This document shows positions 34,484 through 43,214 of a stretch of 64,000 nucleotides of DNA, in pieces. The stretch comes from CAXBCP01 sp963977005 (GTDB lineage Bacteria; Pseudomonadota; Alphaproteobacteria; MPNO01; UBA830). Position numbers and translations under genes: made by a program. Position 1 is the stretch's first letter. Each line of letters opens with the position of its first letter. The stretch lies in assembly GCA_963977005.1 (NCBI GenBank), contig CAXBMQ010000006.1:62001-126000 (forward strand), in the 5' to 3' direction. Under the pieces are notes generated by a model. It made no database searches, had not been told where the DNA came from, and saw only the letters and a program-made list of their open reading frames with translations.

Positions 34484-35734
34484 TTACCTGCGCCGCGCGG
34501 CCCAGCGGGGCAGGATGTCGGCGATCGCCCCGGTGATCGCCGACAGCTCGGCGGACGTCATCGTAAACGGCGGCATGGTGTAGATCACGTTGCCGAACGG
34601 GCGCAGCCAGATGCCGGCCTCGACGAACTGCGCTTTCAACCAGTCCAGATTGTGCAGGTCTTCGACCTCCACCGCGCCGATGGCGCCTTTGACACGTATG
34701 TCGGTCACGCCGTCAACGTCGGTGAGCGGCGTCAGCTCCCGTTTGAGCTGCGCCTCGATGGCCGCGACCTGTTGCAGGCGGGGCTCGGTGTCGAACAGGT
34801 CGAGCGACGCATTGGCGGCGGCGCAGGCCAGCGGGCTCGCCATATAGGTAGGGCCGTGCATCAGCGCCGCCTCCGCATCGTCCGACAGGAACGCGGCGAA
34901 CACATCCGCCGTCGCCACCGTCGCGGCGAGGTTGATCGCGCCGCCGGTCAGCGCCTTGCCGAGGCAGATGATATCGGGGGCGATCCCCGCCTGCGTGTGG
35001 GCGAAAAGGCTGCCGGCGCGGCCGAAATTCACCGCGATCTCGTCGCAGATCAGCAGCACGCCCGCGTCCTTTGCCGCCGCCGCGATGGTCTTGAGCGCAT
35101 CCGGGTTGTGCATTTTCATCCCGCCCGCGCACTGCACCAGCGGCTCGACGATCACGGCGGCGATTTCATGACTGTGATCGGTGAGCAATTGCCGGAAGGT
35201 GAGCGTAGTCGCTTCGTCGCGGGGGATGGGCGCGATCACCTGTTCGGGCAGGTAGCCCTTGAACAGCGCATGCATGCCCTCGTCCGGGTCGGTGACCGAC
35301 ATGGCAGCGAGCGTGTCGCCGTGATAGCCGTCACGGAAGCTGACGAACCGCGTACGCCCGGTCTCGCCCTGATTGAGCCAGAACTGCACGGCCATTTTCA
35401 TCGCGACCTCGACCGCGACCGATCCCGAATCGGCGAAGAACACGCGGTTCAGCGGCCCCGGCAGCATCAGCGCGAGGCGGGCGGCCAGCTTTTCCGCCGC
35501 TTCGTGCACCAGCCCGCCGAACATCACGTGCGGCATCGCATGAAGCTGTTTTTCCATCGCCATGACGATATGCGGATGGTTATAGCCGTGGCACGCCGTC
35601 CACCACGAAGACACCGCGTCGATCAGTTCGCGCCCGTCCTCCAGGATAATCCGCGATCCCGCGGTCCGTGCGGCGCGCAAGGGCGGCGCGGCGGTCTGCA
35701 TCTGGGTATAGGGCAGCCAGAGATGGGCCGTCAT
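34484..35734 (-). CDS. bioA: Adenosylmethionine-8-amino-7-oxononanoate aminotransferase
   Basis: The PLP aminotransferase that makes 7,8-diaminopelargonate in biotin synthesis, 416 residues. The N-terminal LWLPYTQM, SSWWTACHGYNHPHI, GSVAVEVAMKMA and LGKALTGGAINLAAT (PLP lysine in GKAL) are all typical; GPTYMASPLACAAA closes the site. One deviation: the usual DEIATGFGR is DEIAVNFGR. ATG 35734 is 8 bases after the bioB stop, so bioB-bioA is an operon. A long in-frame extension upstream overlaps bioB and is not coding. Confidence 0.93.
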   Translation of the reverse strand: MTAHLWLPYTQMQTAAPPLRAARTAGSRIILEDGRELIDAVSSWWTACHGYNHPHIVMAMEKQLHAMPHVMFGGLVHEAAEKLAARLALMLPGPLNRVFFADSGSVAVEVAMKMAVQFWLNQGETGRTRFVSFRDGYHGDTLAAMSVTDPDEGMHALFKGYLPEQVIAPIPRDEATTLTFRQLLTDHSHEIAAVIVEPLVQCAGGMKMHNPDALKTIAAAAKDAGVLLICDEIAVNFGRAGSLFAHTQAGIAPDIICLGKALTGGAINLAATVATADVFAAFLSDDAEAALMHGPTYMASPLACAAANASLDLFDTEPRLQQVAAIEAQLKRELTPLTDVDGVTDIRVKGAIGAVEVEDLHNLDWLKAQFVEAGIWLRPFGNVIYTMPPFTMTSAELSAITGAIADILPRWAARRR

Positions 35735-35742
35735 CGGGTCGC

Positions 35743-36756
35743 CTACTCGGCGGCAGGCAGTTCCGCCTGCGTGTCCATCGGCATGGGCCGCACGCCGAGC
35801 TTGTCGAACAGCGCGCGGTCGGTCTGCTGGGCCGGGTTGCCGGTGGTCAGCAGGGTGTCGCCGTAGAAGATCGAATTTGCGCCCGCCAGGAAGCACAGCG
35901 CCTGGGTCGATGCGTCCATTTCCAGCCGCCCGGCGGACAGCCGCACCATGGACCGGGGCATCATGAGCCGCGCGGTCGCGATGGCGCGCACCAGCTCCAG
36001 CGGGTCCAGCGGGTCGACATCTGCGAGCGGTGTGCCCGGCACCGCGACCAGCATGTTCAGCGGCACGCTTTCCGGGTGTTCGGGCAGGGTCGCGAGTTCC
36101 TGCAGCATGTCGGCGCGGTCGTGCCGGGCCTCGCCCATGCCGACGATGCCGCCGCAGCAGACATTGATACCCGCATCGCGCACGCGGGCGAGGGTGTCGA
36201 GCCGGTCGGCGAAGGTGCGCGTCGAGATGATCTCCTCGTAGAATGCCGCCGACGTGTCGATATTGTGGTTGTAGTAATCGAGACCCGCGTCTTTCAGCCG
36301 GTCGGCCTGCCCGTCGTCCAGCATCCCCAGGGTGACGCAGCTTTCCATGCCCAGCGATTTGACCTCGGCGATCATGTCGCAGACCGCATCGAGATCGCGG
36401 TCCTTCGGCCCGCGCCAGGCGGCGCCCATGCAGAACCGGGTCGCCCCCGCATCCTTCGCCCGCAGGGCCGCCGCGCGCACGGCTTCCAGCGACATCAGCT
36501 TGTCGGCGCCGATATCGGCCTCGTTATGGGCGCTCTGCGAGCAATAGGCGCAGTCTTCGGGACAGCCGCCGGTCTTGATGCTCAGCAGGGTGGAAACCTG
36601 CACCTCGTTGGCGTCGAAATGCCGCCGGTGCACGGTCTGCGCGGCGTGAATCAGGTCGTTGAACGGCGCATCCATCAGGGCGCGGGCTTGCGATTTGGTC
36701 CAGTCATGGCGGATGTCGCCGGTACCGGCCAGGGGGAGAATCGTTTCATTTTCCAT
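35743..36756 (-). CDS. bioB: Biotin synthase
   Basis: Radical SAM enzyme that inserts sulfur into dethiobiotin, 337 residues. The 4Fe-4S cluster cysteines are C65, C69 and C72 (GGCPEDCAYCSQS). Also seen are HNIDTS, CCGGIVGMGE and the second-cluster region with NSIFYGDTLLTT. The ATG at 36756 is chosen over an in-frame upstream extension. It is divergent from bioF across 47 bases, a shared control region. Confidence 0.95.
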   Translation of the reverse strand: MENETILPLAGTGDIRHDWTKSQARALMDAPFNDLIHAAQTVHRRHFDANEVQVSTLLSIKTGGCPEDCAYCSQSAHNEADIGADKLMSLEAVRAAALRAKDAGATRFCMGAAWRGPKDRDLDAVCDMIAEVKSLGMESCVTLGMLDDGQADRLKDAGLDYYNHNIDTSAAFYEEIISTRTFADRLDTLARVRDAGINVCCGGIVGMGEARHDRADMLQELATLPEHPESVPLNMLVAVPGTPLADVDPLDPLELVRAIATARLMMPRSMVRLSAGRLEMDASTQALCFLAGANSIFYGDTLLTTGNPAQQTDRALFDKLGVRPMPMDTQAELPAAE

Positions 36757-36803
36757 GTCGGCTATACTACGGGCGGGGATGAACACGACAAGCAGGATTC
36801 CGC

Positions 36804-37988
36804 ATGTCCAACGAATCGCTTAACCGGTTCGCCAACGCCAAACTCGACCGCCTGACCGCCCACGGCCTGCGGCGGTCGGTGATCGATACGCAGCGGACGG
36901 ACGCGGTGCATATCCGCCGCGACGGGCGCGATTTTGTCTCGTTCTGCTGTAACGATTATCTCGGGCTGACCCATCACCCGGCGGTCAAGGCCGCCGCGTC
37001 GGAGGCTGTCGATTCGTATGGCGCGGGCGCAGGGGCGTCGCGGCTGATTACCGGTAATCACGACCTCTACGGCGTTCTCGAAGCCCGGCTGGCGGCGCTC
37101 AAGGGCACCGAAGCCGCCTGCGTGTTCGGCAGCGGCTACATGGCCAATAGCGGGATCCTGCCGGCGCTTGCCGGGCCCGGCGACCTGATCGTGCTCGACG
37201 CGCTCGGTCATGCCTCGATGCATATGGGCGCCCGGGCGAGCCGGGCCGAGATCCGCACCTTCCGGCATAACGATGCGGACGATCTCGCCGCGCTGCTGGC
37301 GGAAAACCGGGGCGCCTTCGGCACCTGTCTGGTGGTGACCGAGGGTGTGTTCAGCATGGACGGGGACCGCGCGCCGCTCGACCGGCTGGCCGCCGTCGCG
37401 GCGGATCACGATGCCTGGCTGATGGTCGACGATGCGCACGGCTTCGGCGTCCTCGGCGGCGGGCGGGGCAGCGCGTGGGAGTTCGATCCGCTTCCCGAGA
37501 TCCCGCTGCAGATGGGCACGCTGTCAAAGGCCGCGGGCGTGTATGGCGCGTTTCTGTGCGCCAGTGCGCCGGTGATCGAGCTGATGAAGAACCGCGCCCG
37601 CAGCCTGGTCTATACCACCGGCCTGCCGCCCGCCGTAATTGCGGCCTGTATCGCCGCCGTCGATATTATCGGGACCGACCGCGACCGGGTTGCCCGGCCC
37701 CTGGAAAACGCCCGCGCCTTTTGTGCGGCCGTGGGCCTGCCGGCCCCCGAAAGCCCCATCGTGCCGCTGGTGATCGGGCCTGAGCAGGCGGCGCTCGACG
37801 CGTCGGCGGCGCTCGCGGATAGCGGCTTTCTGGTCAGCCCCATCCGCCCGCCGACCGTGCCTGCGGGCACGGCGCGGTTGCGCTTTACCTTCACGGCCGA
37901 ACACACATCGGCGCAGGTCGCTGCCCTGGCGGCGGCGGTGAACGGGCTTGCGCTTCCCACGGCGGATACGCGCGTTGCGGGAACCTGA
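36804..37988 (+). CDS. bioF: 8-amino-7-oxononanoate synthase
   Basis: PLP enzyme joining pimeloyl-ACP or -CoA with alanine; 394 residues. Motifs: CCNDYLGLTHH, GAGASRLITGNH, DALGHASMH, MVDDAHGFGVLG (aspartate and histidine near PLP) and GTLSKAAGVYGAF with the PLP lysine. A TATACT -10-like hexamer lies at 36763-36768. The gene is followed at once by bioD. Confidence 0.95.
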   Translation: MSNESLNRFANAKLDRLTAHGLRRSVIDTQRTDAVHIRRDGRDFVSFCCNDYLGLTHHPAVKAAASEAVDSYGAGAGASRLITGNHDLYGVLEARLAALKGTEAACVFGSGYMANSGILPALAGPGDLIVLDALGHASMHMGARASRAEIRTFRHNDADDLAALLAENRGAFGTCLVVTEGVFSMDGDRAPLDRLAAVAADHDAWLMVDDAHGFGVLGGGRGSAWEFDPLPEIPLQMGTLSKAAGVYGAFLCASAPVIELMKNRARSLVYTTGLPPAVIAACIAAVDIIGTDRDRVARPLENARAFCAAVGLPAPESPIVPLVIGPEQAALDASAALADSGFLVSPIRPPTVPAGTARLRFTFTAEHTSAQVAALAAAVNGLALPTADTRVAGT

Positions 37989-37989
37989 T

Positions 37990-38631
37990 TTGCCGGCCGT
38001 CTTCGTCACCGCGTCGGGCACCGATATCGGCAAGACCCATGTGGCCGAGGCCCTGCTTGGCCAGTGGCGCGCATCGGGCCGCAGCGTGGCCGTGCTCAAA
38101 CCGGTGCTCAGCGGTTTCGATGCGGCAGAGGCCGAGACGAGCGATACCGGCCGCCTGCTGACCGCGGCGGGCGCCGGGATTTCGCCGGAGAGCATCGATC
38201 TCGTCTCGCCCTGGCGTTACGCGGCGCCGCTGTCGCCCGACATGGCGGCCGTGCGCGAAGGCCGCAGCGTGCCGGTGGACGATGTGATCGCCTATTGCGC
38301 CGCGGCCGTTGCCGAGGCCGACGATACCGGCATGTCGCTGCTGATCGAGGGGATCGGCGGCGTCATGGTGCCGCTCGACGACACGCGGACGGTGGCCGAC
38401 CTGATTGCCGGGCTGGGAATCCCCGCCATTCTCGTCGGCGGCAGCTATCTCGGCAGTCTGAGCCACACCCTGACGGCGTTTGAAGCGCTGCGGACCCGCA
38501 ATATCGCCGTCGACTGCATCGTTATCAGCGAAACGCCGGACAGCGACGTGCCGCTGGCGGAAACCCGGGACGTGCTGGCACGCTTTGTCGCCCCGGTGCC
38601 GGTCGAGGTGATGCCGTACGAACCCGGATAG
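37990..38631 (+). CDS. bioD: Dethiobiotin synthetase (TTG start)
   Basis: ATP-dependent ring closure of diaminopelargonate to dethiobiotin; 213 residues. P-loop VTASGTDIGKTHVAEAL, KPVLSGFD and LIEGIGGVMVPLDD are the family motifs. TTG at 37990 is the best start: it is one base after the bioF stop and gives the standard LPAVFVTASGTD start. The ATG at 37948 (in frame, overlapping bioF) is the alternative. Confidence 0.92.
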   Translation: MPAVFVTASGTDIGKTHVAEALLGQWRASGRSVAVLKPVLSGFDAAEAETSDTGRLLTAAGAGISPESIDLVSPWRYAAPLSPDMAAVREGRSVPVDDVIAYCAAAVAEADDTGMSLLIEGIGGVMVPLDDTRTVADLIAGLGIPAILVGGSYLGSLSHTLTAFEALRTRNIAVDCIVISETPDSDVPLAETRDVLARFVAPVPVEVMPYEPG

Positions 38632-38641
38632 CGCGACTAGG

Positions 38642-39492
38642 CTAGGGCGTGCGCGCCGTGATAATCCAGCAGGCCCCGGCGAGGCGGACGATGCCGTCAT
38701 CTCCCTGGTTCTCTTGCAGGACCTTCGTGATCGCGGCGATGGCTTTTCTGCGGTTGTCGCCGGCGACGGTGGCAAGCGGTGCCGACAGGGGGCCCATTTC
38801 CATCACAAAATTCAGCGCTTCTTCCAGCGTGCGGCCGAGCGGTATCTGGAAATCCAGCGGGGCAAGCGCGATATCGGTCAGCCCGGCACCGCCGAGAACG
38901 CTGCGGACGCGGTCCGGATCGGCGAAGGAGAACGGCCCGGGGTCTTCCGGGCCGGACGCGGCGGCATGTCGAGGAATTCCCTGGCGGCGGCAACCGGCCC
39001 CATTGCCCACAGGTTTTCGCGCGGCCCGCGCCAGACCCCCAGCGCAATCCGCCCGCCCGGATCGAGCGCCGGGACCAGGCGCCGGAAGGTCTCTTCCGGG
39101 TCGTCGAAAAACATGGCGCCGAGGCGCGAGACCAGGGCGTCGAATGCGTTTTCGGCAAACGGATAGACCGAGGCATCGCCGAGCACGAAGGTGATATTGA
39201 CCAGCCCGGCGGCGTCGGCGCGCGCCTGCGCGCGCTCCAGCATCGGGGCGGAGACGTCGATGGCGGTGACGCTGCCGATCGGCGTGACTTTTTCGGCGAC
39301 GGGCAGTGTCGTGCCGCCATTGCCGCACCCGAGGTCGAGCACCCGGTCGCCCACGCGGATTGCCGCTGCCTCCAGCACCGCGTCGGTAATTTCGGCGAAC
39401 ATGACATCCACGATTTCGGCATGGCGCGCCCAGGCGGCGCCGTGATCGCCGTTCCAGAATTCGATCTGGTCCATGTTTGTATCGTCGGTCAT
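38642..39492 (-). pseudogene. Class I SAM-dependent methyltransferase, frameshifted
   Basis: A UbiE/ArsM-like methyltransferase split between two frames. From 39492 the first frame reads VLDLGCGNGGTTLPVAEK (SAM motif I) and runs to EFLDMPPRPA; it then goes off-family. The family sequence resumes in the next frame as EDPGPFSFADPDRVRSVLGG and continues to AITKVLQENQGDDGIV before the stop at 38642. One missing base in the GGG run at 38949-38951 (plus strand) explains the break and would restore one ~283-residue protein. It lies convergent to bioD, so a BioC-like role was considered, but the sequence is not clearly BioC. It may be a real loss of function or a sequencing error. Confidence 0.8.
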
Positions 39493-39518
39493 CCAACGTT
39501 TCCCTGGTATTGTTCGAG

Positions 39519-39631
39519 TGTCGCCCCGGCCTTGTGCCGGGGCCCAGACTTTGTGATCAAGCGCCGCGTGTCGCGGGGGGGGTGTCGTTACTAGAGGTCA
39601 TACCAGATCCCAGGACAAGCCCGGGATAACA
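39519..39631. repeat. Intergenic palindromic element, copy 3
   Basis: A 113-base element with ends TGTCGCCCCGG (39519-39529) and CCGGGATAACA (39621-39631), inverted copies with two mismatches. The first hairpin is GCCCCGGC/GCCGGGGC with loop CTTGT (39523-39543); the last half repeats the ATCCCxGGACA...CCGGGAT pattern of the element at 23.9 kb. Non-coding, between the methyltransferase and rpsU. Confidence 0.75.
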
Positions 39632-39680
39632 TCTCGATACGTTGGTGCCCGAAACTTGATCATCAAACCGCGCCCATGAA

Positions 39681-39705
39681 AAAAGGCCGCAAAAAGCGGC
39701 CTTTT
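39681..39705 (-). terminator. Terminator of rpsU (bidirectional)
   Basis: AAAAGGCCGC, an AAAAA loop and GCGGCCTTTT; the minus strand reads the same with a T loop and T-run. It closes rpsU 23 bases after the stop. Confidence 0.85.
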
Positions 39706-39727
39706 AAATTCTGTCGCGATGGAAAGC

Positions 39728-39931
39728 CTAGAAGCCTTCGCGTTCGATCCGCTTGCGTTCCAGCTTGCGGGCGCGGCGGATGGCCTCGGCCTTTTCGCGG
39801 GCGCGGCGTTCCGACGGCTTTTCGTACGACCGGCGCATTTTCATTTCCCGGAAAATGCCTTCGCGCTGCATCTTCTTTTTCAGCGCGCGAAGCGCCTGGT
39901 CTACGTCGTTGTCTCTAACACTAACTTCCAC
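39728..39931 (-). CDS. rpsU: 30S ribosomal protein S21
   Basis: A 67-residue ribosomal protein: VSVRDNDVDQALRALKKKM then REGIFREMKMRRSYEKPSERR and a basic tail. Translation starts at GTG 39931. In alphaproteobacteria this gene is divergent from a COQ9 family gene, and here the same pattern holds with def between. Confidence 0.95.
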   Translation of the reverse strand: MEVSVRDNDVDQALRALKKKMQREGIFREMKMRRSYEKPSERRAREKAEAIRRARKLERKRIEREGF

Positions 39932-40136
39932 GGTCCGATGGTCTCCTGTCGGGCGTTATAAAATTCGGTTATCATGATGTTCCGCTGAAAACAGCGAAAA
40001 CCGGCGTTTCCACCGGTTCGTTCACTGGTGTATAGCATAAACGAGGGTTGATTTTAAAGTCCTTAACGCCATTCTCTTTAATATGCCGAAAACAGCCGAA
40101 TTCCGCGTCTAAACAGCCTCAGGACCCCGATTTTCC

Positions 40137-40709
40137 ATGACCCTTCTGAAAATAGCCCGCATGGGACACCCGGTTTTGCTCAAAACGGCGGACGCGATCG
40201 CCGACCCGACGTCGCGCGATGTCGGGCGGCTGCTGGACGACATGGTCGAGACCATGGAGGACGCGACGGGGGTCGGACTGGCCGCGCCGCAGGTCTATGA
40301 GGGCAAGCGCGTCATCATCTTCAAATCGCCGCGCGAGCGTGGCGAGGAAGAGGGGCCGGAGAGCGATTTTTCGCCTCTGACGGCGCTGATCAATCCCGAA
40401 TTCGAGCCGCTCGACGACGAGCTTGCCATGGGCTGGGAAGGCTGCCTGTCGATCCCCGGGATGACCGGTGCCGTGCCGCGCTATTCGCGCATCGTCTATC
40501 GCGGTTATGCGCCGAATGGCGAGGCGGTGGAGCGCGAGGCGACCAATTTTCACGCGCGGGTGGTACAGCATGAAATCGACCATCTCGACGGCGTGCTGTT
40601 TCCCATGCGCATGACCGACCTGTCGATGCTGACGTTCAACGAGGAGCTCAAGAACTTCATGGAATACGCCATGGAGCAGAATGCCGACCCGGAAGAGGGG
40701 TCCGAATGA
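40137..40709 (+). CDS. def: Peptide deformylase
   Basis: Removes the N-formyl group from new proteins; 190 residues. The three metal-site motifs are intact: GVGLAAPQV (residues 45-53), EGCLSIP with C103, and QHEIDHLDG with H145, E146, H149. A 10-residue insertion (RERGEEEGPESDF) lies between motifs I and II. The TGA stop overlaps the ATG of the next gene (ATGA). Confidence 0.95.
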   Translation: MTLLKIARMGHPVLLKTADAIADPTSRDVGRLLDDMVETMEDATGVGLAAPQVYEGKRVIIFKSPRERGEEEGPESDFSPLTALINPEFEPLDDELAMGWEGCLSIPGMTGAVPRYSRIVYRGYAPNGEAVEREATNFHARVVQHEIDHLDGVLFPMRMTDLSMLTFNEELKNFMEYAMEQNADPEEGSE

Positions 40710-41401
40710 CCGAATTCGGGACCGACAAGGATGCCGGTTTGCGCGACCGGCTGATCGAGGCGATCCTGACGCATGTGCCGTTCGATGGCTGGTCGCCGGC
40801 GGCACTCAGCGCCGGTGCCCGCGACCTCGGCATCGCGGGCGATGTCGCGCAGGAACTGTTTCCGGGCGGCCCGCGCGACATGATCCGGTATTTCTCACGC
40901 TGGGCCGACCGGTGCATGGTCGCCGGGCTCGACGCCGCCGATCTCGGCGAGATGCGGATTCACGAGCGCGTCACGATCGCCGTCGAACTGCGGCTCGAGG
41001 CGCTGGAGCCTCACAAGGAAGCCGTGCGCCGCGGCCTGTCGTGGCTGGCCATGCCGCAGAATGCGGTGCTCGGTGCGCGGCTGTTATACCGCACCGTCGA
41101 CGACATCTGGTACGCCGTCGGCGACCGCTCGGCCGATTTTTCATTCTATACCAAGCGCGGCCTGCTCGCCGGGGTGGTCGGTTCGACCACGTTGTACTGG
41201 CTGGACGACACCAGCGAGGGCGGCACGGAGACATCCGCGTTTCTCGATCGGCGGATCGCCGATGTCATGCGTATCCATTCGGTGCGGCGCCGGACCGAGG
41301 GGCTCGGACGGAAGACACCGAACCCGCTGCGCATTCTGCGCGACGTCGCGAAAAAGCGTTACGGTGCGGCACGCCCCATGGGGGACAGTCGGTTGACGTG
41401 A
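40706..41401 (+). CDS. COQ9 family protein (rpsU-divergent family)
   Basis: A 231-residue TetR-like fold lipid-binding protein. In eukaryotes COQ9 helps COQ7 hydroxylate ubiquinone precursors; in alphaproteobacteria the family is named for its position divergent from rpsU. The alpha-helical core and FSFYTKRGLLAGVVGSTTLYWLDD are diagnostic. It is translationally coupled to def. Its 3' end overlaps the convergent purK by 43 bases. Confidence 0.9.
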   Translation: MTEFGTDKDAGLRDRLIEAILTHVPFDGWSPAALSAGARDLGIAGDVAQELFPGGPRDMIRYFSRWADRCMVAGLDAADLGEMRIHERVTIAVELRLEALEPHKEAVRRGLSWLAMPQNAVLGARLLYRTVDDIWYAVGDRSADFSFYTKRGLLAGVVGSTTLYWLDDTSEGGTETSAFLDRRIADVMRIHSVRRRTEGLGRKTPNPLRILRDVAKKRYGAARPMGDSRLT

Positions 41402-42468
41402 CCCATCTTGCGGCCCGGCCGGCTCTCGGCCTTGCCGTACAGGTGCAGACAGGCGCCGTCCTCGTTCAGGACTTCCAGCCAGCTGTCCGCCTCGTCGCCG
41501 ATGAGGTTGGTCATCACCGCATCCGAATGACGCGCCGGATCGCCGAGCGGCAGGCCTGCCACCGCGCGCACGAACTGTTCGAACTGGCTGACCGCGCAGG
41601 CGTCCATGGTCCAGTGGCCGGAGTTATGCGGCCGGGGCGCTATCTCGTTCACCAGAATAGTGCCCTCGCGGGTGACGAACATTTCCACCGCCAGCAATCC
41701 GACGAGGTCGAGCGCACCGGCAATCCGGTCGGCGACGGCGCGGGCCGCCTCCGCGATCGCGGGGTCCACCGTCGACGGCGCCGTGGTGGTGAACAGGATG
41801 TGGTCGCGGTGCACATTGTCCACGGGCACGTAGCTTCGCGTCTCGCCGCCGGCGCCGCGCGCCACAATCACTGAAATCTCGCGTTCGAAATCGACGAAGC
41901 CTTCGAGTACCGCCGGCGCCTCGTCGATTTCGGCCCAGGCGGCAGCGAGACCGCCTGCCGTGTCGATGCGCACCTGGCCCTTGCCGTCATAGCCGAACCG
42001 GGCGGTTTTCAGGATTGCCGGGAAACCGACCGCGGCGGCGGGGCCGAGGTCGCCGGCGGTGACGACGGGCGCCCAAGGCGCCGTGCCGATCCCGTTGTCT
42101 GCCAGGAACGTCTTTTCGATCGCCCGGTCCTGGGAAATGTGCAGTGCGTCGACGCCCGGGCGCACCGGTGCGCCTTCGGCGATCGCGGCCAGCGTTTCAT
42201 CCGGCACGTTTTCGAATTCGAAGGTCACGACATCGACCGCGGCGGCAAATGCACGCGCGGCATCCCGGTCCTCGTAAGGGGCCGTGGTCTGCGCGGCGGA
42301 CACTTCCTTGGCGGGTGCGTCGGCATCGGGGCTGAAGACATGGCAGCGATAGCCGAGCGCGGCGGCGGCAAGGGCGGCCATCCGGCCGAGCTGTCCGCCG
42401 CCGAGAATGCCGATGGTGGCACCCGGCGGCAGCGGCGCACCGCCGGCTTTTTTCGTCCCGTTTGTCAC
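41359..42468 (-). CDS. purK: 5-(carboxyamino)imidazole ribonucleotide synthase
   Basis: ATP-grasp enzyme of purine synthesis that carboxylates AIR; 369 residues. ILGGGQLGRMAALAAA at the start, ILKTARFGYDGKGQ, VNEIAPRPHNSGHWTMDAC and a TNLIGDE tail match the family. GTG at 42468 is the start, one base after the purE stop (TGAcGTG), which couples the two. The 3' end overlaps the COQ9 gene. Confidence 0.95.
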   Translation of the reverse strand: MTNGTKKAGGAPLPPGATIGILGGGQLGRMAALAAAALGYRCHVFSPDADAPAKEVSAAQTTAPYEDRDAARAFAAAVDVVTFEFENVPDETLAAIAEGAPVRPGVDALHISQDRAIEKTFLADNGIGTAPWAPVVTAGDLGPAAAVGFPAILKTARFGYDGKGQVRIDTAGGLAAAWAEIDEAPAVLEGFVDFEREISVIVARGAGGETRSYVPVDNVHRDHILFTTTAPSTVDPAIAEAARAVADRIAGALDLVGLLAVEMFVTREGTILVNEIAPRPHNSGHWTMDACAVSQFEQFVRAVAGLPLGDPARHSDAVMTNLIGDEADSWLEVLNEDGACLHLYGKAESRPGRKMGHVNRLSPMGRAAP

Positions 42469-42469
42469 G

Positions 42470-43006
42470 TCAGCGCCCCGTCGGCGAGTCCGGTACGTCC
42501 GCGGTCTGCTTCGCCCGCCAGGCATCCAGCTTTTTCGCCACGGCGGCGTCCTGCAGCGCAACGATGGATGCCGCCATAAGCCCGGCATTCTTCGCGCCGG
42601 GCGTGCCGATGGCGAGCGTTCCCACCGGGATGCCGCCCGGCATCTGAACGATCGAAAGCAGGCTGTCCATGCCGCTCAGCGCCTTGCTCTCGACGGGCAC
42701 GCCGAGCACGGGTAGGGCGGTCATCGAGGCCACCATGCCGGGCAGGTGGGCGGCGCCGCCGGCACCCGCGATGATCACGTTGAGCCCGCGCTCCTTCGCC
42801 GATTTTGCGTAGGCAGACAGACGGTCCGGGGTACGGTGGGCGGAGACGATTTTGGTTTCGAACGGGACGCCCAGCGCCTTGAGCATGTCGGCGGCATTTT
42901 TCATGGTGGGCCAGTCCGATTTCGACCCCATGATGACGCCGACCAGCGGCGTTTTTGCTGCCGGTTTTCGCCGTTTGGCGGTTGTCGCCGTTTTACGCGC
43001 TGCCAT
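42470..43006 (-). CDS. purE: N5-carboxyaminoimidazole ribonucleotide mutase
   Basis: Class I PurE, 178 residues, making CAIR from the PurK product. VIMGSKSDWPTMKNA and VSAHRTPDRL are the active-site motifs, with GAGGAAHLPGM and GTLAIG following. A basic N-terminal tail (MAARKTATTAKRRK) is present. ATG at 43006 has GAGGGGA before it; upstream in-frame residues are not used. Confidence 0.95.
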   Translation of the reverse strand: MAARKTATTAKRRKPAAKTPLVGVIMGSKSDWPTMKNAADMLKALGVPFETKIVSAHRTPDRLSAYAKSAKERGLNVIIAGAGGAAHLPGMVASMTALPVLGVPVESKALSGMDSLLSIVQMPGGIPVGTLAIGTPGAKNAGLMAASIVALQDAAVAKKLDAWRAKQTADVPDSPTGR

Positions 43007-43214
43007 GCTCGTTCCCCTCAAATACCATGCCGCCAACCCGAAAATCTCAGGATGACGGCTCCGTCCATCGACCCATGCATCGAACATGCATCACGGGCGT
43101 CATTATAGGCCCGGGAGCGGCCCACGCAAAGCGCAGGAATCCGCCACTCTAAACCGAATCTTAACGATTCGGATGGTATCAAAACAGCTTACTGCAGAAC
43201 CGGATACCGATCTT

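Noticed and set aside
36757..36803. BioR operator between bioB and bioF
   Set aside because: No TTATMKATAA-like palindrome is visible in the 47 bases; only a TATACT -10-like hexamer.
38642..39492. bioC
   Set aside because: It is a methyltransferase near bioD, but its motifs look like a general UbiE/ArsM-type enzyme and the gene is frameshifted; BioC identity is not supported.
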